This document shows positions 17,997 to 26,431 of a stretch of DNA of 64,000 bases, piece by piece. Both the position numbers and the translations under genes were made by a program. Within the stretch, counting starts at the first letter, position 1; every line of letters begins with the position of its first letter. Source of the stretch: Synechococcus sp. JA-3-3Ab (lineage in GTDB: Bacteria > Cyanobacteriota > Cyanobacteriia > Thermostichales > Thermostichaceae); assembly GCF_000013205.1 (NCBI RefSeq), contig NC_007775.1:2228501-2292500 (forward strand), in the 5' to 3' direction. The notes under the pieces were generated by a model. That model was not told the DNA's origin. It saw only the letters and a program-made list of their open reading frames with translations, and ran no database searches.

Positions 17997-18965
17997 GTGA
18001 GCACTCTTGAGTTCGAGCGGGTATCGCTGCGCTTTCCCCACAATTCCCGTCCGGCCGTGGAGGAGTGCAGTTTTTCCGTGGCCTCGGGCCAGTTGGTGGT
18101 CATCCTCGGCCCTTCCGGCTGCGGCAAAACCACCCTTCTAAAAATGGTGAACCGGCTGCTGGAGCCCACCCAAGGACAGATTCGCCTGGATGGGCAGGAT
18201 ATCCGCCGCTTTCCGGTGACGGCGCTGCGCCAGCGCATCGGGTATGTCATCCAGCAGGTGGGGCTGTTTCCCCACATGACGGTGGCCCAGAATGTGGCGG
18301 TGGTGCCGCGACTTTTGGGCTGGCCAAGGGAGCGCATCCGCGAGCGGGTGGACGAGCTGCTCAGCTTGGTCAACCTGCCCCCCCAAGAATACCGACGTCG
18401 CTACCCGGCTCAACTCTCGGGCGGCCAACAGCAGCGGGTGGGGCTGGCGCGGGCGCTGGCCGGGGATCCGGATCTGCTGCTGATGGACGAGCCCTTTGGT
18501 GCCCTCGACGCCATCACTCGTGGCAAGCTGCAAGACGAGATCCTACACCTGCAACGGCAACTAAAAAAGACTATCCTCTTCGTCTCCCACGACGTGGAAG
18601 AGGCGCTGCGCCTGGCAGATCGCATCCTGGTGATGCAGCAGGGGCGGGTGGTACAGTTCGACACTCCCTTGCGGCTGCTCACCCAGCCGGCCACCCCCTT
18701 TGTCCGAGAGCTGCTGGGGGCAGACGACATGGTGCGTCAGTTGAGCGTGCTGCGGGTGGAAACGGCGATGGAGCGGATCCCGCACAACCACCAGATCCAG
18801 GAGGGGGCGGTGGTGAAACCCCAGGAAACCCTGCGGCGGGCCTTGTCGCTGCTGTTGCGCACGGGGGCAGCAGCTCTCACAGTGTGGGAAGACGGGCGGG
18901 CCATTGGCATCGTTACCCTGGATCACATCCGCCATCTGGCCATGCTGGAGGGGGGATCCGCATGA
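17997..18965 (+). CDS. Osmoprotectant ABC transporter, ATP-binding protein
   Basis: A 322-residue ATPase of the ProV/OpuCA group. It starts at GTG 17997 (MSTLEFERVSLRF). Walker A is GPSGCGKTTLLKM, the signature is LSGGQQQRVGLARAL and Walker B is LLLMDEPFGALD; DVEEALRLADRILVM follows. The region after residue 240 resembles the CBS-like regulatory tail of OpuCA proteins but is short (VKPQETLRRALSLLL, IGIVTLDHIRHL). It follows the binding protein after 21 bp and overlaps the permease start by 4 bp (ATGA), so the operon is translationally coupled. Confidence 0.93.
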   Translation: MSTLEFERVSLRFPHNSRPAVEECSFSVASGQLVVILGPSGCGKTTLLKMVNRLLEPTQGQIRLDGQDIRRFPVTALRQRIGYVIQQVGLFPHMTVAQNVAVVPRLLGWPRERIRERVDELLSLVNLPPQEYRRRYPAQLSGGQQQRVGLARALAGDPDLLLMDEPFGALDAITRGKLQDEILHLQRQLKKTILFVSHDVEEALRLADRILVMQQGRVVQFDTPLRLLTQPATPFVRELLGADDMVRQLSVLRVETAMERIPHNHQIQEGAVVKPQETLRRALSLLLRTGAAALTVWEDGRAIGIVTLDHIRHLAMLEGGSA

Positions 18966-19579
18966 GCTATCTTCTCAGCAACCCCGGCCTGGTGTGGCAG
19001 CTTACCCAAGAGCACCTGGCGATGGTGGCAACAGCCTTGGGGATTGCCCTGGTGCTGGCGCTGCCGTTGGCTTTGCTGGTGCACCAGGTGCGCTGGCTGG
19101 CCCTGCCGGTGATGGGGATCCTCAGCATCCTGTACACAGTGCCCAGCCTGGCCCTAATCATCTTGTTGGTTCCCTACTTTGGCCTCAATGCCCGCTCGGT
19201 GGTGGTGGCGATGGTGCTCTACACGCAGGTGATCTTGGTGCGCCATTTTTACGTGGGCCTGCGCTCGGTGGAGCCTGCCATTCTGGAGGCGGCCAAGGGC
19301 TTGGGGATGAACTTCTGGCAGCGGTGGTGGCAGGTGCAGGTGCCCCTCATGCTGCCGGTTGCCCTGGCCGGCTTGCGGCTGGCGGCAATTGTGGCCATTG
19401 CCATCGCCACGGTGGGGGCTAAGTTTGGGGCGGGAGGGCTGGGCACCCTGCTTTTTGAGGGCATTGCCCAGGCCGGTCGCTACGACAAGATCTGGGCCGG
19501 ATCTTTGGCCGTGGGATCCTTGGCCTTGCTGGTGAACACGGCCCTGTGGGGGCTGGAGTGGGCGGCCCGCCGCGGCTAA
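18962..19579 (+). CDS. Osmoprotectant ABC transporter, permease
   Basis: A 205-residue inner-membrane permease starting MSYLLSNPGLVWQLTQEH at ATG 18962, overlapping the ATPase stop by 4 bp. Five or six membrane helices are visible (ALGIALVLALPLALLV, VMGILSILYTVPSLALIILL, VVVAMVLYTQVILV, LAAIVAIAIATV, SLALLVNTALWGL). The EAA-like loop that contacts the ATPase is EAAKGLGMNFWQRW. It corresponds to OpuBB/ProW-type subunits. One permease gene is present, so the transporter would have a homodimeric membrane part. Confidence 0.92.
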   Translation: MSYLLSNPGLVWQLTQEHLAMVATALGIALVLALPLALLVHQVRWLALPVMGILSILYTVPSLALIILLVPYFGLNARSVVVAMVLYTQVILVRHFYVGLRSVEPAILEAAKGLGMNFWQRWWQVQVPLMLPVALAGLRLAAIVAIAIATVGAKFGAGGLGTLLFEGIAQAGRYDKIWAGSLAVGSLALLVNTALWGLEWAARRG

Positions 19580-19776
19580 AGAGAGCCAGAGCCTTTTTCA
19601 AGTCGCTGGAGACAGCCCCCCTCGCAAGACGGAACAACGGTCTGCCCCTGCCATTTTACGAAGAGCTATAGCATGGACGAGAAGCCAAGTACTTCTCCAG
19701 GCGAGACGATTCCAGCCTCCTGCTATTCGGTGCCGCTTGGAAAGACCGTAGCTTTATAGAGTGGGCCTGACGCAAC
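19580..19776. other. Intergenic, upstream of the sigma factor gene
   Basis: About 200 bp with no gene. I looked for an ECF-type promoter before the sigma gene; GGAAC occurs at 19631 but without a convincing -10 partner. Confidence 0.35.
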
Positions 19777-20367
19777 ATGGGTGAGCAACCTCCGCTAAGG
19801 GATTGGCCTTCTCGCAGCGATGGGGAACTGATGGAGGCTATCCGAGAGAGGCAAGGGGCAGCGCTGGGGGTGCTTTACGACCGCTATGCCGGCTTGGTCT
19901 ATGGGCTGGCCCTCCAGATCCTGGGCCATGTGGCCGAGGCGGAAGATCTGACTCAGGCGGTGTTTGTCGAACTGTGGCGCAAAGCCAGCTATGATCCGCA
20001 GCGGGGATCGGTGAGCAGTTTTCTCTGTCTGTTGACCCGTTCGCGTGCCATCGACCGTCTGCGTTCCCAAGACAGCTCTCAACGTCTTTTGAAGCACTGG
20101 CAATCTCTGCTCGCCGCCGAGAACAGGGCGCCGGCCCCCTTTGAGCAGCTCTCCCTCGAGGAGCGACGGCAAGCCGTACAAGAGGCCCTCGGCCAACTGC
20201 CGGAAAGCCAACGGCAGGTTCTAGAGTTGATCTACTACCAGGGGCTGAGCCAGGCGGACGTTGCCCGACACCTGGGGATCCCGCCGGCAACCGTTAAAGC
20301 CCGCGCTCGCCAAGCCCTCTGCAAGTTGCGGGGATCCCTGCGCGCGCTCCTTGAGGTTTGGAGTTAG
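19777..20367 (+). CDS. ECF-type RNA polymerase sigma factor
   Basis: A 196-residue alternative sigma factor. Region 2 runs from ALGVLYDRYAGLVYGLALQI through EAEDLTQAVFVELWRKA and FLCLLTRSRAIDRLR. Region 4 contains LGQLPESQRQVLELIYYQGL and the helix-turn-helix SQADVARHLGIPPATVKAR. Regions 1 and 3 are missing, as in ECF sigmas, and the sequence is nearest to the SigK/RpoE-like group with RskA-type anti-sigma factors. The next gene overlaps or abuts it and looks like that anti-sigma factor. The signal and regulon are unknown. Confidence 0.9.
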   Translation: MGEQPPLRDWPSRSDGELMEAIRERQGAALGVLYDRYAGLVYGLALQILGHVAEAEDLTQAVFVELWRKASYDPQRGSVSSFLCLLTRSRAIDRLRSQDSSQRLLKHWQSLLAAENRAPAPFEQLSLEERRQAVQEALGQLPESQRQVLELIYYQGLSQADVARHLGIPPATVKARARQALCKLRGSLRALLEVWS

Positions 20368-21155
20368 GTTCTGTTGTCGGCCTGGCCATGTTTGCATCCC
20401 ATTTGCCCCTTGCATCGGAAGAACAGGAAGAACTGGCCGGCTATCTGCTGGGGGATTTATCTCCTGAGCAGGCAAGCGCCCTAGAGGCACGCCTAACCCA
20501 AGACCCACGGTTGCTGGCGGAATTGCAGGCTTTGCAAGAAACCCTGCACCTGTTGCCCTACGGCTTGCCGGGGGTGATCCCGCCGGCCAGCTTGCGGGGC
20601 AAGGTGATGGCAGAGGCGGGCATTGAGCAGGTGCCGACACCTCTTCAGCCGGCCCTGTCCTCTCTGGGGTTCGGTCGCCTCACCGCTGAGTGGCGCTGGC
20701 TGGGGGGGTTGGCGGCAGTGGTTTTGGCCCTGCTGGTTTTCGACAACTGGCGACTGCGGCAGGCGCTCCAACTGGCCCGCCTAGAATCGGTGCAGGCGCT
20801 GGCCCATTTGCTGCAACAGCCGGGATCCCGCCTGGTCAATTTGCAGGGAGAGGCGGCAGCGGCTAACCTCCTCTATCGCCCAGGAGAGTGGCAGGAGGTG
20901 GTCTTGGCGGCGAGGGATCTGCCCCAACCGGCCCCTGGGGAGCGTTACCATCTCTGGCTCAAGCTGGAGGACGGCGAGACCCTCCACTGCGGCAACTTTC
21001 AAGTGGATGCCCAGGGATCCGCGCTTGTCGCCTTACGTCCGCCGCGCCCGCTGCCAGAGGACGCTCGCCCCCAAGAGGTGCTGGTTACGGCCCAAGCCGC
21101 TGCCGTCCCTCGCAAACCCCAGGGCAAGGTTCTTCTCAAAGCCAGGGTGTTCTAG
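20358..21155 (+). CDS. Membrane anti-sigma factor, RskA-like
   Basis: A 265-residue predicted partner of the upstream sigma factor. The cytoplasmic part (about 11-75) has EEQEELAGYLLGDLSPEQASAL and ALEARLTQDPRLLAELQ, as in zinc-less anti-sigma-K proteins. One membrane helix follows (about 117-131, WLGGLAAVVLALLVF). The outer part (about 135-265) is an RskA-type domain with YHLWLKLEDGETLHCG. The frame opens at TTG 20358, overlapping the sigma gene by 10 bp; ATG 20388 is a reasonable alternative. The pairing is inferred from order and domain content. Confidence 0.8.
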   Translation: MELGSVVGLAMFASHLPLASEEQEELAGYLLGDLSPEQASALEARLTQDPRLLAELQALQETLHLLPYGLPGVIPPASLRGKVMAEAGIEQVPTPLQPALSSLGFGRLTAEWRWLGGLAAVVLALLVFDNWRLRQALQLARLESVQALAHLLQQPGSRLVNLQGEAAAANLLYRPGEWQEVVLAARDLPQPAPGERYHLWLKLEDGETLHCGNFQVDAQGSALVALRPPRPLPEDARPQEVLVTAQAAAVPRKPQGKVLLKARVF

Positions 21156-21160
21156 GAGAA

Positions 21161-21820
21161 GTGAGGGGAAAGCTAGCGCTGCGGGGATTGGCCTTATCGG
21201 TGGGGTTGGCCCTGGCCCTGCTGGCTTTGTGGTGGATGGATCCCACCCCAACCACCCTGAGCCAATACACCACTTCCTTACAGGAGCGCACTCTCCCACA
21301 GCTCCACAACATCCGCCAAGCAGTCCAAAGCCTGGATGGGGTTTACATTCAGCCGGGGGCGGTTTTTTCTTTCAACCAGGTGGTGGGGCCGCGCACCCTG
21401 GAGCGGGGCTATCTGCCTGCGCCGGTATTCATGGTGGCCGAAACCCTGGATTCGGTTGGCGGCGGGATCTGTCAAGTCTCCTCCAGCCTTTACAATGCGG
21501 CTCTGCTGGCGGGGCTGGAAGTGGTGGAAAGGCACCCCCATTACCGGCAGGTGGAGTCGGTGCCGCCAGGGCTAGATGCCACGGTTTGGTACGGCTTGGC
21601 CGATCTCAGGTTGCGCAATCCTTTCCCTTGGCCAGTACGCCTGCGCTTTCAGATCCGCGGCCAAACTCTAATCGTGTCGGTGCTGGGACGGGGATCCCAC
21701 CCTGCTCCAGCCATTCCACCCATCCGCGTAGAGCAGCGGCGACTGGATCCCCAGCATTTGCAGGTAAGCGTCTATCGCGGTAACGAGCGCCTCTCCCAAG
21801 ATCGCTACGTTGCTCCCTAG
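21161..21820 (+). CDS. VanW-family protein
   Basis: A 219-residue protein with one N-terminal membrane helix (LALRGLALSVGLALALLALW) and a VanW domain, recognised from VYIQPGAVFSFNQVVGPRT and GGGICQVSSSLYNAALLAG. VanW occurs in some glycopeptide-resistance clusters, but its biochemical role is unsettled; a cell-envelope role is likely. The start is GTG 21161, 5 bp after the anti-sigma stop and preceded by AGGAGAA, a good ribosome-binding site. Third gene of the sigma/anti-sigma unit, so it may belong to the same envelope-stress response. Confidence 0.85.
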   Translation: MRGKLALRGLALSVGLALALLALWWMDPTPTTLSQYTTSLQERTLPQLHNIRQAVQSLDGVYIQPGAVFSFNQVVGPRTLERGYLPAPVFMVAETLDSVGGGICQVSSSLYNAALLAGLEVVERHPHYRQVESVPPGLDATVWYGLADLRLRNPFPWPVRLRFQIRGQTLIVSVLGRGSHPAPAIPPIRVEQRRLDPQHLQVSVYRGNERLSQDRYVAP

Positions 21821-21913
21821 CTGCCAAAACCGTCTTGGCGAAGTCCGCTGCACCTTCTGGGGAACCGCATCCTAAGCTGCCTCTTTAAGGAGCAAGGGGA
21901 CAAGCCGTTTGGA

Positions 21914-22624
21914 TCATCTTCCAATCACCAGCACCCCCATCATGCCACCGGCTAGGGGATAAAACTTGGCAACAGAAAACCCTACCTGCAAGGCCATTTG
22001 CTGCTGCTCTTGGCCAGATGGGAAACCATCCAAACTGGGATCGATGTAGGCATATTCAGATGCCAATCCCAGAGCTTGCGCCCGGGCGACGACCTGGGTG
22101 TTCAGGTACCAGCGCTGGAAGTCCGCAAGGAAAGGGATCCCTGTGGGGCGATGAAAGTCCAAGAGAGCGGCGCGACAGCCGGGCTTGAGCACCCGGTAAA
22201 TCTCCCGCAACGCTTGAGGGATATCGGTTACGTTGCGCAGACCGTAGCCCATTGTAACGGCATCAAAGCTGGCGTTGGGAAAAGGCAAGGCCAAAGCATC
22301 TCCCAATACCCACTCTAGGGAGTAGCCGGGGAAAAGACGGGAGCGCCGCCGAGCAATCTCCAGCATGGCCGGGGAGAAATCCAGGCCGACCACCTGTCCG
22401 CTTCGTCCCACCCGCCGGGCCAGTTGCAGCGCCAGGTCGCCGGTGCCGCAGCAGAGATCCAACACCTGCCCGCCAGGGCCGGCGCCCGACCAGCGCACAG
22501 CCATGCGCTTCCAAACCTGATGCAGGCCCAGGCTCAGGGTTTGGTTGAGGGCATCGTAGTGGGGGGCGATGCGGTCGAATAGCTCCCGAATCTGCTCAGG
22601 GCGCTCAAAGGTTGGGCTGGGCAC
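21914..22624 (-). CDS. menG: UbiE/MenG-type naphthoquinone C-methyltransferase
   Basis: A 236-residue SAM-dependent methyltransferase. In cyanobacteria this family carries out the last step of phylloquinone (or menaquinone) synthesis, methylating the demethylnaphthoquinone for photosystem I. Motif I is VLDLCCGTGDLALQLARR. IRELFDRIAPHYDALNQTLS at the N-terminus is the UbiE signature, and DAVTMGYGLRNVTD and REIYRVLKPG follow. Length is normal. UbiE proteins also act on ubiquinone precursors, but cyanobacteria lack ubiquinone, so MenG is favoured. Confidence 0.9.
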   Translation of the reverse strand: MPSPTFERPEQIRELFDRIAPHYDALNQTLSLGLHQVWKRMAVRWSGAGPGGQVLDLCCGTGDLALQLARRVGRSGQVVGLDFSPAMLEIARRRSRLFPGYSLEWVLGDALALPFPNASFDAVTMGYGLRNVTDIPQALREIYRVLKPGCRAALLDFHRPTGIPFLADFQRWYLNTQVVARAQALGLASEYAYIDPSLDGFPSGQEQQQMALQVGFSVAKFYPLAGGMMGVLVIGR

Positions 22625-22675
22625 CGCTTCTCAACTCCGCTTTGCATCAGTCGTGGCCGCAGTCACCAGACGGGA

Positions 22676-23461
22676 CTACTGCGGCACCGGGATCCCGCTC
22701 ACCCCGACTCGGTGGCGGCGGCTGGGATAATCGGCCAGGCTCAAGGACAAAGACCGGGATCCGGCCAAGCTGGAGGCGGGGATGCGAACAGTTCCCTGGA
22801 AGACTTGGCTGTTGGGAGGCAGCTCCCCAGGCAGGCCTTGGGTGAGGGCGTTGATCGACCGTCCGGTGTCGTCGGTAACGTTCAGGAAGCTGTAGAGAAA
22901 ACGCACCGTCTCCGCCGAATTGTTCTGCATCGCCACGTTCAAAACCACCTGCCCTCCCTCGCGGCGAACCGAGAGCACCTGCATAGCAACCTGCCCGCCG
23001 GCAGCCACTTGCCGAGGTGGAGGAGGTGGTGTAAACACCGGTGGCGGCGAGGGGCGCGGCGGTTGGGGAGAGGGAGAAGCAGGCCGCGGGGTGGGGGATG
23101 GGGCTGCCGCCAACTCAGGAGACAAGCGGGGGGTGGGCGTCGGGGTAGGTCTAGCCACGGGAACGGATGTAGGAGTGGAGAGAGGGGCGGGGGTGGGGGG
23201 TGGGCGCAGGCTCGCTTCCGCTGCTGCAATCACCGCGGCCTCGTTCAAGAGGGGCACGGTGCGGGGATCGCGAACGCCACGGGAGGAGGAAGCATTGCCG
23301 GCTGTGGTGACGGGAGAGGAGACCCCCGACAGGGCGCGCTGGCCGAAGAGGTAGCCCAAACAGGCGCTCAACACGGCTGTGAAGAAAAACGCACCCAGCC
23401 AAAACAGCGCTCCCAAGAATGGGGAGGTGAACTCTTGCGCTGGCCTGACCGATCTTCGCAA
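22676..23461 (-). CDS. Membrane-anchored Pro-rich protein of unknown function
   Basis: A 261-residue protein. One membrane helix near the N-terminus (about 15-39, GALFWLGAFFFTAVLSACLGYLFG) is followed by a long Pro/Thr/Ser-rich linker (about 85-150, with PTPTPTPR and PPPPPRQV). A compact C-terminal domain (about 157-261) looks beta-rich (MQVLSVRREGGQVVLNVAMQ, VRFLYSFLNVTDD, QVFQGTVRIPASS), similar in kind to DUF4352-like extracytoplasmic domains. I do not recognise a family. It is expressed towards menG, with 51 bp between them. Confidence 0.65.
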   Translation of the reverse strand: MRRSVRPAQEFTSPFLGALFWLGAFFFTAVLSACLGYLFGQRALSGVSSPVTTAGNASSSRGVRDPRTVPLLNEAAVIAAAEASLRPPPTPAPLSTPTSVPVARPTPTPTPRLSPELAAAPSPTPRPASPSPQPPRPSPPPVFTPPPPPRQVAAGGQVAMQVLSVRREGGQVVLNVAMQNNSAETVRFLYSFLNVTDDTGRSINALTQGLPGELPPNSQVFQGTVRIPASSLAGSRSLSLSLADYPSRRHRVGVSGIPVPQ

Positions 23462-23518
23462 AGGATGCTCACTCCTGCTACCGGCTTGCTCTACCTATGA
23501 TACGAAAGCGACGAGGAG

Positions 23519-23797
23519 CTAGGGATTCTCCGCTGGCCCAGAATCTTTGCGCTCTTGCTGCTGGGCGCAGAGAGCAGCGCTATCTAGGTTGGGCAGCCGT
23601 TCCCCCAACCACCAGCCTGGATCCTCCCAGCTCAGGGATCGCAGCCACTTGGCGGCGCGATCCGCCAAGACCAGCCCCAACAAAACAGGAGCGGTGGTGA
23701 TCCCCAGCGCTAGGCTTAGCCAAAGGGGAGGAAAGGTTGGCGAGGTGGCTGAAGCAGCACTTTGGCCAGGGGAAGATGCTGGCTTGGGATCCGTCAT
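23519..23797 (-). CDS. Small single-pass membrane protein of unknown function
   Basis: A 92-residue frame with a Ser/Ala/Pro-rich start, one clear membrane helix (about 27-46, LSLALGITTAPVLLGLVLAD) and a charged tail (WLRSLSWEDPGWWLGERLPN). Same strand as its neighbours, 57 bp before the Pro-rich protein gene. No family recognised; it is likely a real gene because it carries a coherent helix plus tail and lies between same-strand genes. Confidence 0.5.
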   Translation of the reverse strand: MTDPKPASSPGQSAASATSPTFPPLWLSLALGITTAPVLLGLVLADRAAKWLRSLSWEDPGWWLGERLPNLDSAALCAQQQERKDSGPAENP

Positions 23798-23844
23798 GTC
23801 TCTTGTAAAACTGCCCTTAATTGATCCTTATCCTAGCTCCAAAC

Positions 23845-24468
23845 TCACGGAGCCAGGAGCTTTTGCTTAAACTCAGCTAGTGCCGAAAGAGTTTCTTGGT
23901 TCAGGGGGCAACAAAGAAGAGGCGCTGCTTTACGTATGGCTTCAAGAGGCCAGTCCCACCAGCTAAGCTGGCTGAGCTGCTCGATTACCTCAGGTGAGAA
24001 GCGATAGCGAACTACTTTGGCTGGCACACCCGCAACAATCGCGTATGGTGGGACATCCCTAGTCACCACGGCACCCATTCCAACAACTGCTCCATTTCCA
24101 ATTGTCACTCCTGAGCGAATCATGGCACCGTGGCCAATCCAAACGTCATGGCCAACCACAATGTCCCCGCGGGTCAGAGGGTGGCCTTCCAGGGCGCGCA
24201 GCTCGCTCCAACACTCAGGTAGATGAGTGAAGGGATAGGTAGTGGCCCAGTCAGTGTGGTGCTCATAGCCTGCAAAAAAATGCACCTCTCGCGCAATCGA
24301 GCTACAGCGGCCAATCTTTACCTGCGAAGGCTCTCCCATCCAATGGATAAAGAACTCATATCCATAGCTTAGGGAGCCAATAGTAACCAAGGGAAATGGT
24401 GCTAAGCCTCTGTAGGCAAAGTATGTTTTCTCCTCCAGTTGGGGACTATGTTCGATGCGGATGGGCAT
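23845..24468 (-). CDS. CatB-like acyltransferase (left-handed beta helix)
   Basis: A 207-residue hexapeptide-repeat acetyltransferase of the xenobiotic/CatB-VatD type. Typical blocks are SQVKIGRCSSIAREVHFFAG, HHTDWATTYPF with the catalytic His, DIVVGHDVWIGHGAMIRSGV, TIGNGAVVGMGAVVTRDVPP and PYAIVAGVPAKVVRYRF. Enzymes of this class acetylate streptogramin, chloramphenicol or sugar hydroxyls; the natural substrate here is unknown. Base composition is somewhat lower in GC and poorer in GGATCC than the neighbours, which may indicate transfer. It stands alone, divergent from cobU. Confidence 0.85.
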   Translation of the reverse strand: MPIRIEHSPQLEEKTYFAYRGLAPFPLVTIGSLSYGYEFFIHWMGEPSQVKIGRCSSIAREVHFFAGYEHHTDWATTYPFTHLPECWSELRALEGHPLTRGDIVVGHDVWIGHGAMIRSGVTIGNGAVVGMGAVVTRDVPPYAIVAGVPAKVVRYRFSPEVIEQLSQLSWWDWPLEAIRKAAPLLCCPLNQETLSALAEFKQKLLAP

Positions 24469-24647
24469 AGAACCTTAGGTCGCTAGATCGGGGCTTCACC
24501 TGCCAGAACGCAAGCCTCGGTAGAATGGGCTCAAAATCCGCCTAGGAGCTTCCAGATCTTAACCTAATTACGAACGAAGCCAGAAGAGGTAGAAGCTGCT
24601 AACCGCTAAGCTAACCTAGCGATAAACTTCTTCTTGACTGATGTCTA

Positions 24648-25211
24648 ATGCCGATTGTACTTATCTGCGGCCCTGCCCGCTGCGGTAAAAGTCGGCTGGC
24701 GGAGAGCCTAGCTGCCGCTTCCGGCCTGCCGGTCGTCTATCTGGCCACCGGCCCCAAGCCCGATCCCCAAGCCGACCCAGAGTGGGCGGAGCGGGTTCAG
24801 CAGCACCGGCAACGGCGTCCTCCCACTTGGCAAACCTGGGAAACCGGGCCCGACCTGGGGGCCGACCTGCAAAAGCTGTCTCAGCCCTGTTGTGCCCTGG
24901 TGGACTCTCTAGGCGGCTGGGTGGCGCAGGGTCTGGAGTGTTCCCCGGAGGAGTGGGATCCCTTGGTGGACGCTTTCTTGTCGGCCTTGCAGAGCTGGGC
25001 AGGAAAGGCGATCTTGGTCTCAGAAGAGGTAGGCTGGGGAGTGGTGCCCGCCTATCCGCTGGGGCGTCGGTTTCGCGATCGGATGGGGGAGCTCACCCAG
25101 AAGCTGGCCCCGCTGGCAGACCAGGTGTTCTTGGTGGCGGCAGGCTTTGTTCTCGACCTAACTCGGCTGGGGATCCCGCTGGCAGGGGTGAATAGCCCAG
25201 AGCTGAGATAA
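24648..25211 (+). CDS. cobU: Adenosylcobinamide kinase / guanylyltransferase
   Basis: A 187-residue CobU/CobP enzyme of cobalamin synthesis: phosphorylates adenosylcobinamide and transfers GMP to it. The P-loop is LICGPARCGKSRLAE; the VVYLATGPK strand, the histidine region VQQHRQRRPPTW and the ETGPDL and VSEEVGWGVVP blocks follow in the normal order. Length is normal. I searched the 178 bp upstream for a cobalamin riboswitch and saw none. Other cobalamin genes are not nearby. Confidence 0.92.
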   Translation: MPIVLICGPARCGKSRLAESLAAASGLPVVYLATGPKPDPQADPEWAERVQQHRQRRPPTWQTWETGPDLGADLQKLSQPCCALVDSLGGWVAQGLECSPEEWDPLVDAFLSALQSWAGKAILVSEEVGWGVVPAYPLGRRFRDRMGELTQKLAPLADQVFLVAAGFVLDLTRLGIPLAGVNSPELR

Positions 25212-25280
25212 GCTGCAAGGGGTTGATGCTATCCACAGCCCTGACCAGGATTCAAGGCGTTAAGGTAACTGCTTGTCGCC

Positions 25281-25769
25281 GTGCCAATTACCTTCCACCT
25301 ACCTGCCAAAGCCATCCAGGCCTTGGATTTGACCCCGGGCCATGAATTGGTGAAAACCTTGATGGCGGATCCCGTTGGCGCCGCTCAGCAGGTACAGTGC
25401 GCCATCGATTGGCCGCGCAGCCCCGACGATCCGCGGGAGCTGTCGGAGATCCCAGAAGTGCGCCTGTGGTTCATCCGCTGGGATACGGTTTACCCCTGGA
25501 TGCCCTACTTTCTCGATTGGCGCAGCGGCGAGCTGGCCCGCTACGCCGCTATGCTGGTGCCCCACCAATTCAACCCCCGCGAAGGGATCGTCTACAACCC
25601 GGAGGCGTTGGAGATCTTCGTCTACCAGAAGATTTTTGTGCTGATGCGCTGGTTTAAGCAGCAGAAACTGGGATCTGTCTCGATGCTGCGGGACATGGCC
25701 TTGGTGTTTGGCTTTGAGGTGCAACCCGAGTTTCTGAGCCTCTGGGAAGCCGAGACGGGGGAACCATGA
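25281..25769 (+). CDS. CRR6 family NdhI maturation factor (DUF1817)
   Basis: A 162-residue soluble protein. It carries the conserved block DPRELSEIPEVRLWFIRWDT, then YPWMPYFLDWRSGELARYAA, MLVPHQFNPREGI and PEALEIFVYQKIFVL. This is the cyanobacterial/plant CRR6 (DUF1817) family; in chloroplasts CRR6 is needed to assemble the NDH-1 complex, at the NdhI step. The start is GTG 25281, reading MPITFHLPAKAI. The stop overlaps the next gene's ATG by 4 bp, so the two are translationally coupled. Confidence 0.85.
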   Translation: MPITFHLPAKAIQALDLTPGHELVKTLMADPVGAAQQVQCAIDWPRSPDDPRELSEIPEVRLWFIRWDTVYPWMPYFLDWRSGELARYAAMLVPHQFNPREGIVYNPEALEIFVYQKIFVLMRWFKQQKLGSVSMLRDMALVFGFEVQPEFLSLWEAETGEP

Positions 25770-26311
25770 GAGTGATGGTAGCAGACACCTGGCCTGGAAG
25801 TCGGGCAGCACCAGGAGTGGCAGAGGCCTGGCAGCAAGCGGTGCAAGCTCCTTGGGGCCTGCTCGAAGTGGATCCCAGACCTTCCGAAGCCCAGCTTAGA
25901 ACCCTCTGGCAGCAGATTGCTGCCTGGAAGGGAGAGAAGGCCCCGCTGCTGGTGGTGCCTGGCAGCCTGGCCGATCCGATAGGGCCCGGCCAAACCTGGG
26001 CTGACCTAGCCCATGCCTGGGGGTTTGACGTGCTCTTGACGCTGCCCCAAGAGGCTGCTCTCAGCCAGGGAGCCGCTTTTGCAGCCTTGCTTCACCAAGC
26101 CAAGGCCCACTGCCTGGGATGGGTGTTGCTGGAATCTGAGTCGGCCTCCTCCCCAGAAGAAGAACCCGCTTTGATCTGGCAGTTGCAGGCCCACCTGGGG
26201 ATCCCTGTCGTGGGTAGAAAAACGGCGGCGGGGCAAATTTTTTGGAGAGCGGAGATGTTGGATTTGCTTTCGGCAAGGCCCAGCTCCCGACTGGGGGCGC
26301 CCCTTGCTTGA
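25766..26311 (+). CDS. BioD-like protein lacking the P-loop
   Basis: A 181-residue protein coupled by ATGA overlap to crr6. The middle part (about 55-115) looks like dethiobiotin synthetase: APLLVVPGSLADPIGPGQTW, ADLAHAWGFDVLLTLPQEAA, GWVLLES, then HLGIPVVGRK. The N-terminal GTDTxVGKT nucleotide-binding loop of true BioD is absent; the region reads ADTWPGSRAAPGVAEAW instead. Cyanobacterial genomes carry BioD-like paralogues of unknown role, so this is a divergent family member rather than plainly a broken gene: the frame is open and coupled. BioD activity is unlikely. Confidence 0.6.
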   Translation: MRVMVADTWPGSRAAPGVAEAWQQAVQAPWGLLEVDPRPSEAQLRTLWQQIAAWKGEKAPLLVVPGSLADPIGPGQTWADLAHAWGFDVLLTLPQEAALSQGAAFAALLHQAKAHCLGWVLLESESASSPEEEPALIWQLQAHLGIPVVGRKTAAGQIFWRAEMLDLLSARPSSRLGAPLA

Positions 26312-26431
26312 GGTTCTCCCTTCCCAGCGAAGGGGATCCCCTTGCCCCTAGGACTCGTCGGCAGAAGGGAGCTGCCAAACCCTTGTCTGGCTTAGGCGCG
26401 GCGGCAAGCCGGGGCTTTAACCGCGGATCCC

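Noticed and set aside
24469-24647. Possible cobalamin riboswitch upstream of cobU
   Set aside because: No B12-box-like sequence or long-range pairing was found in this stretch.
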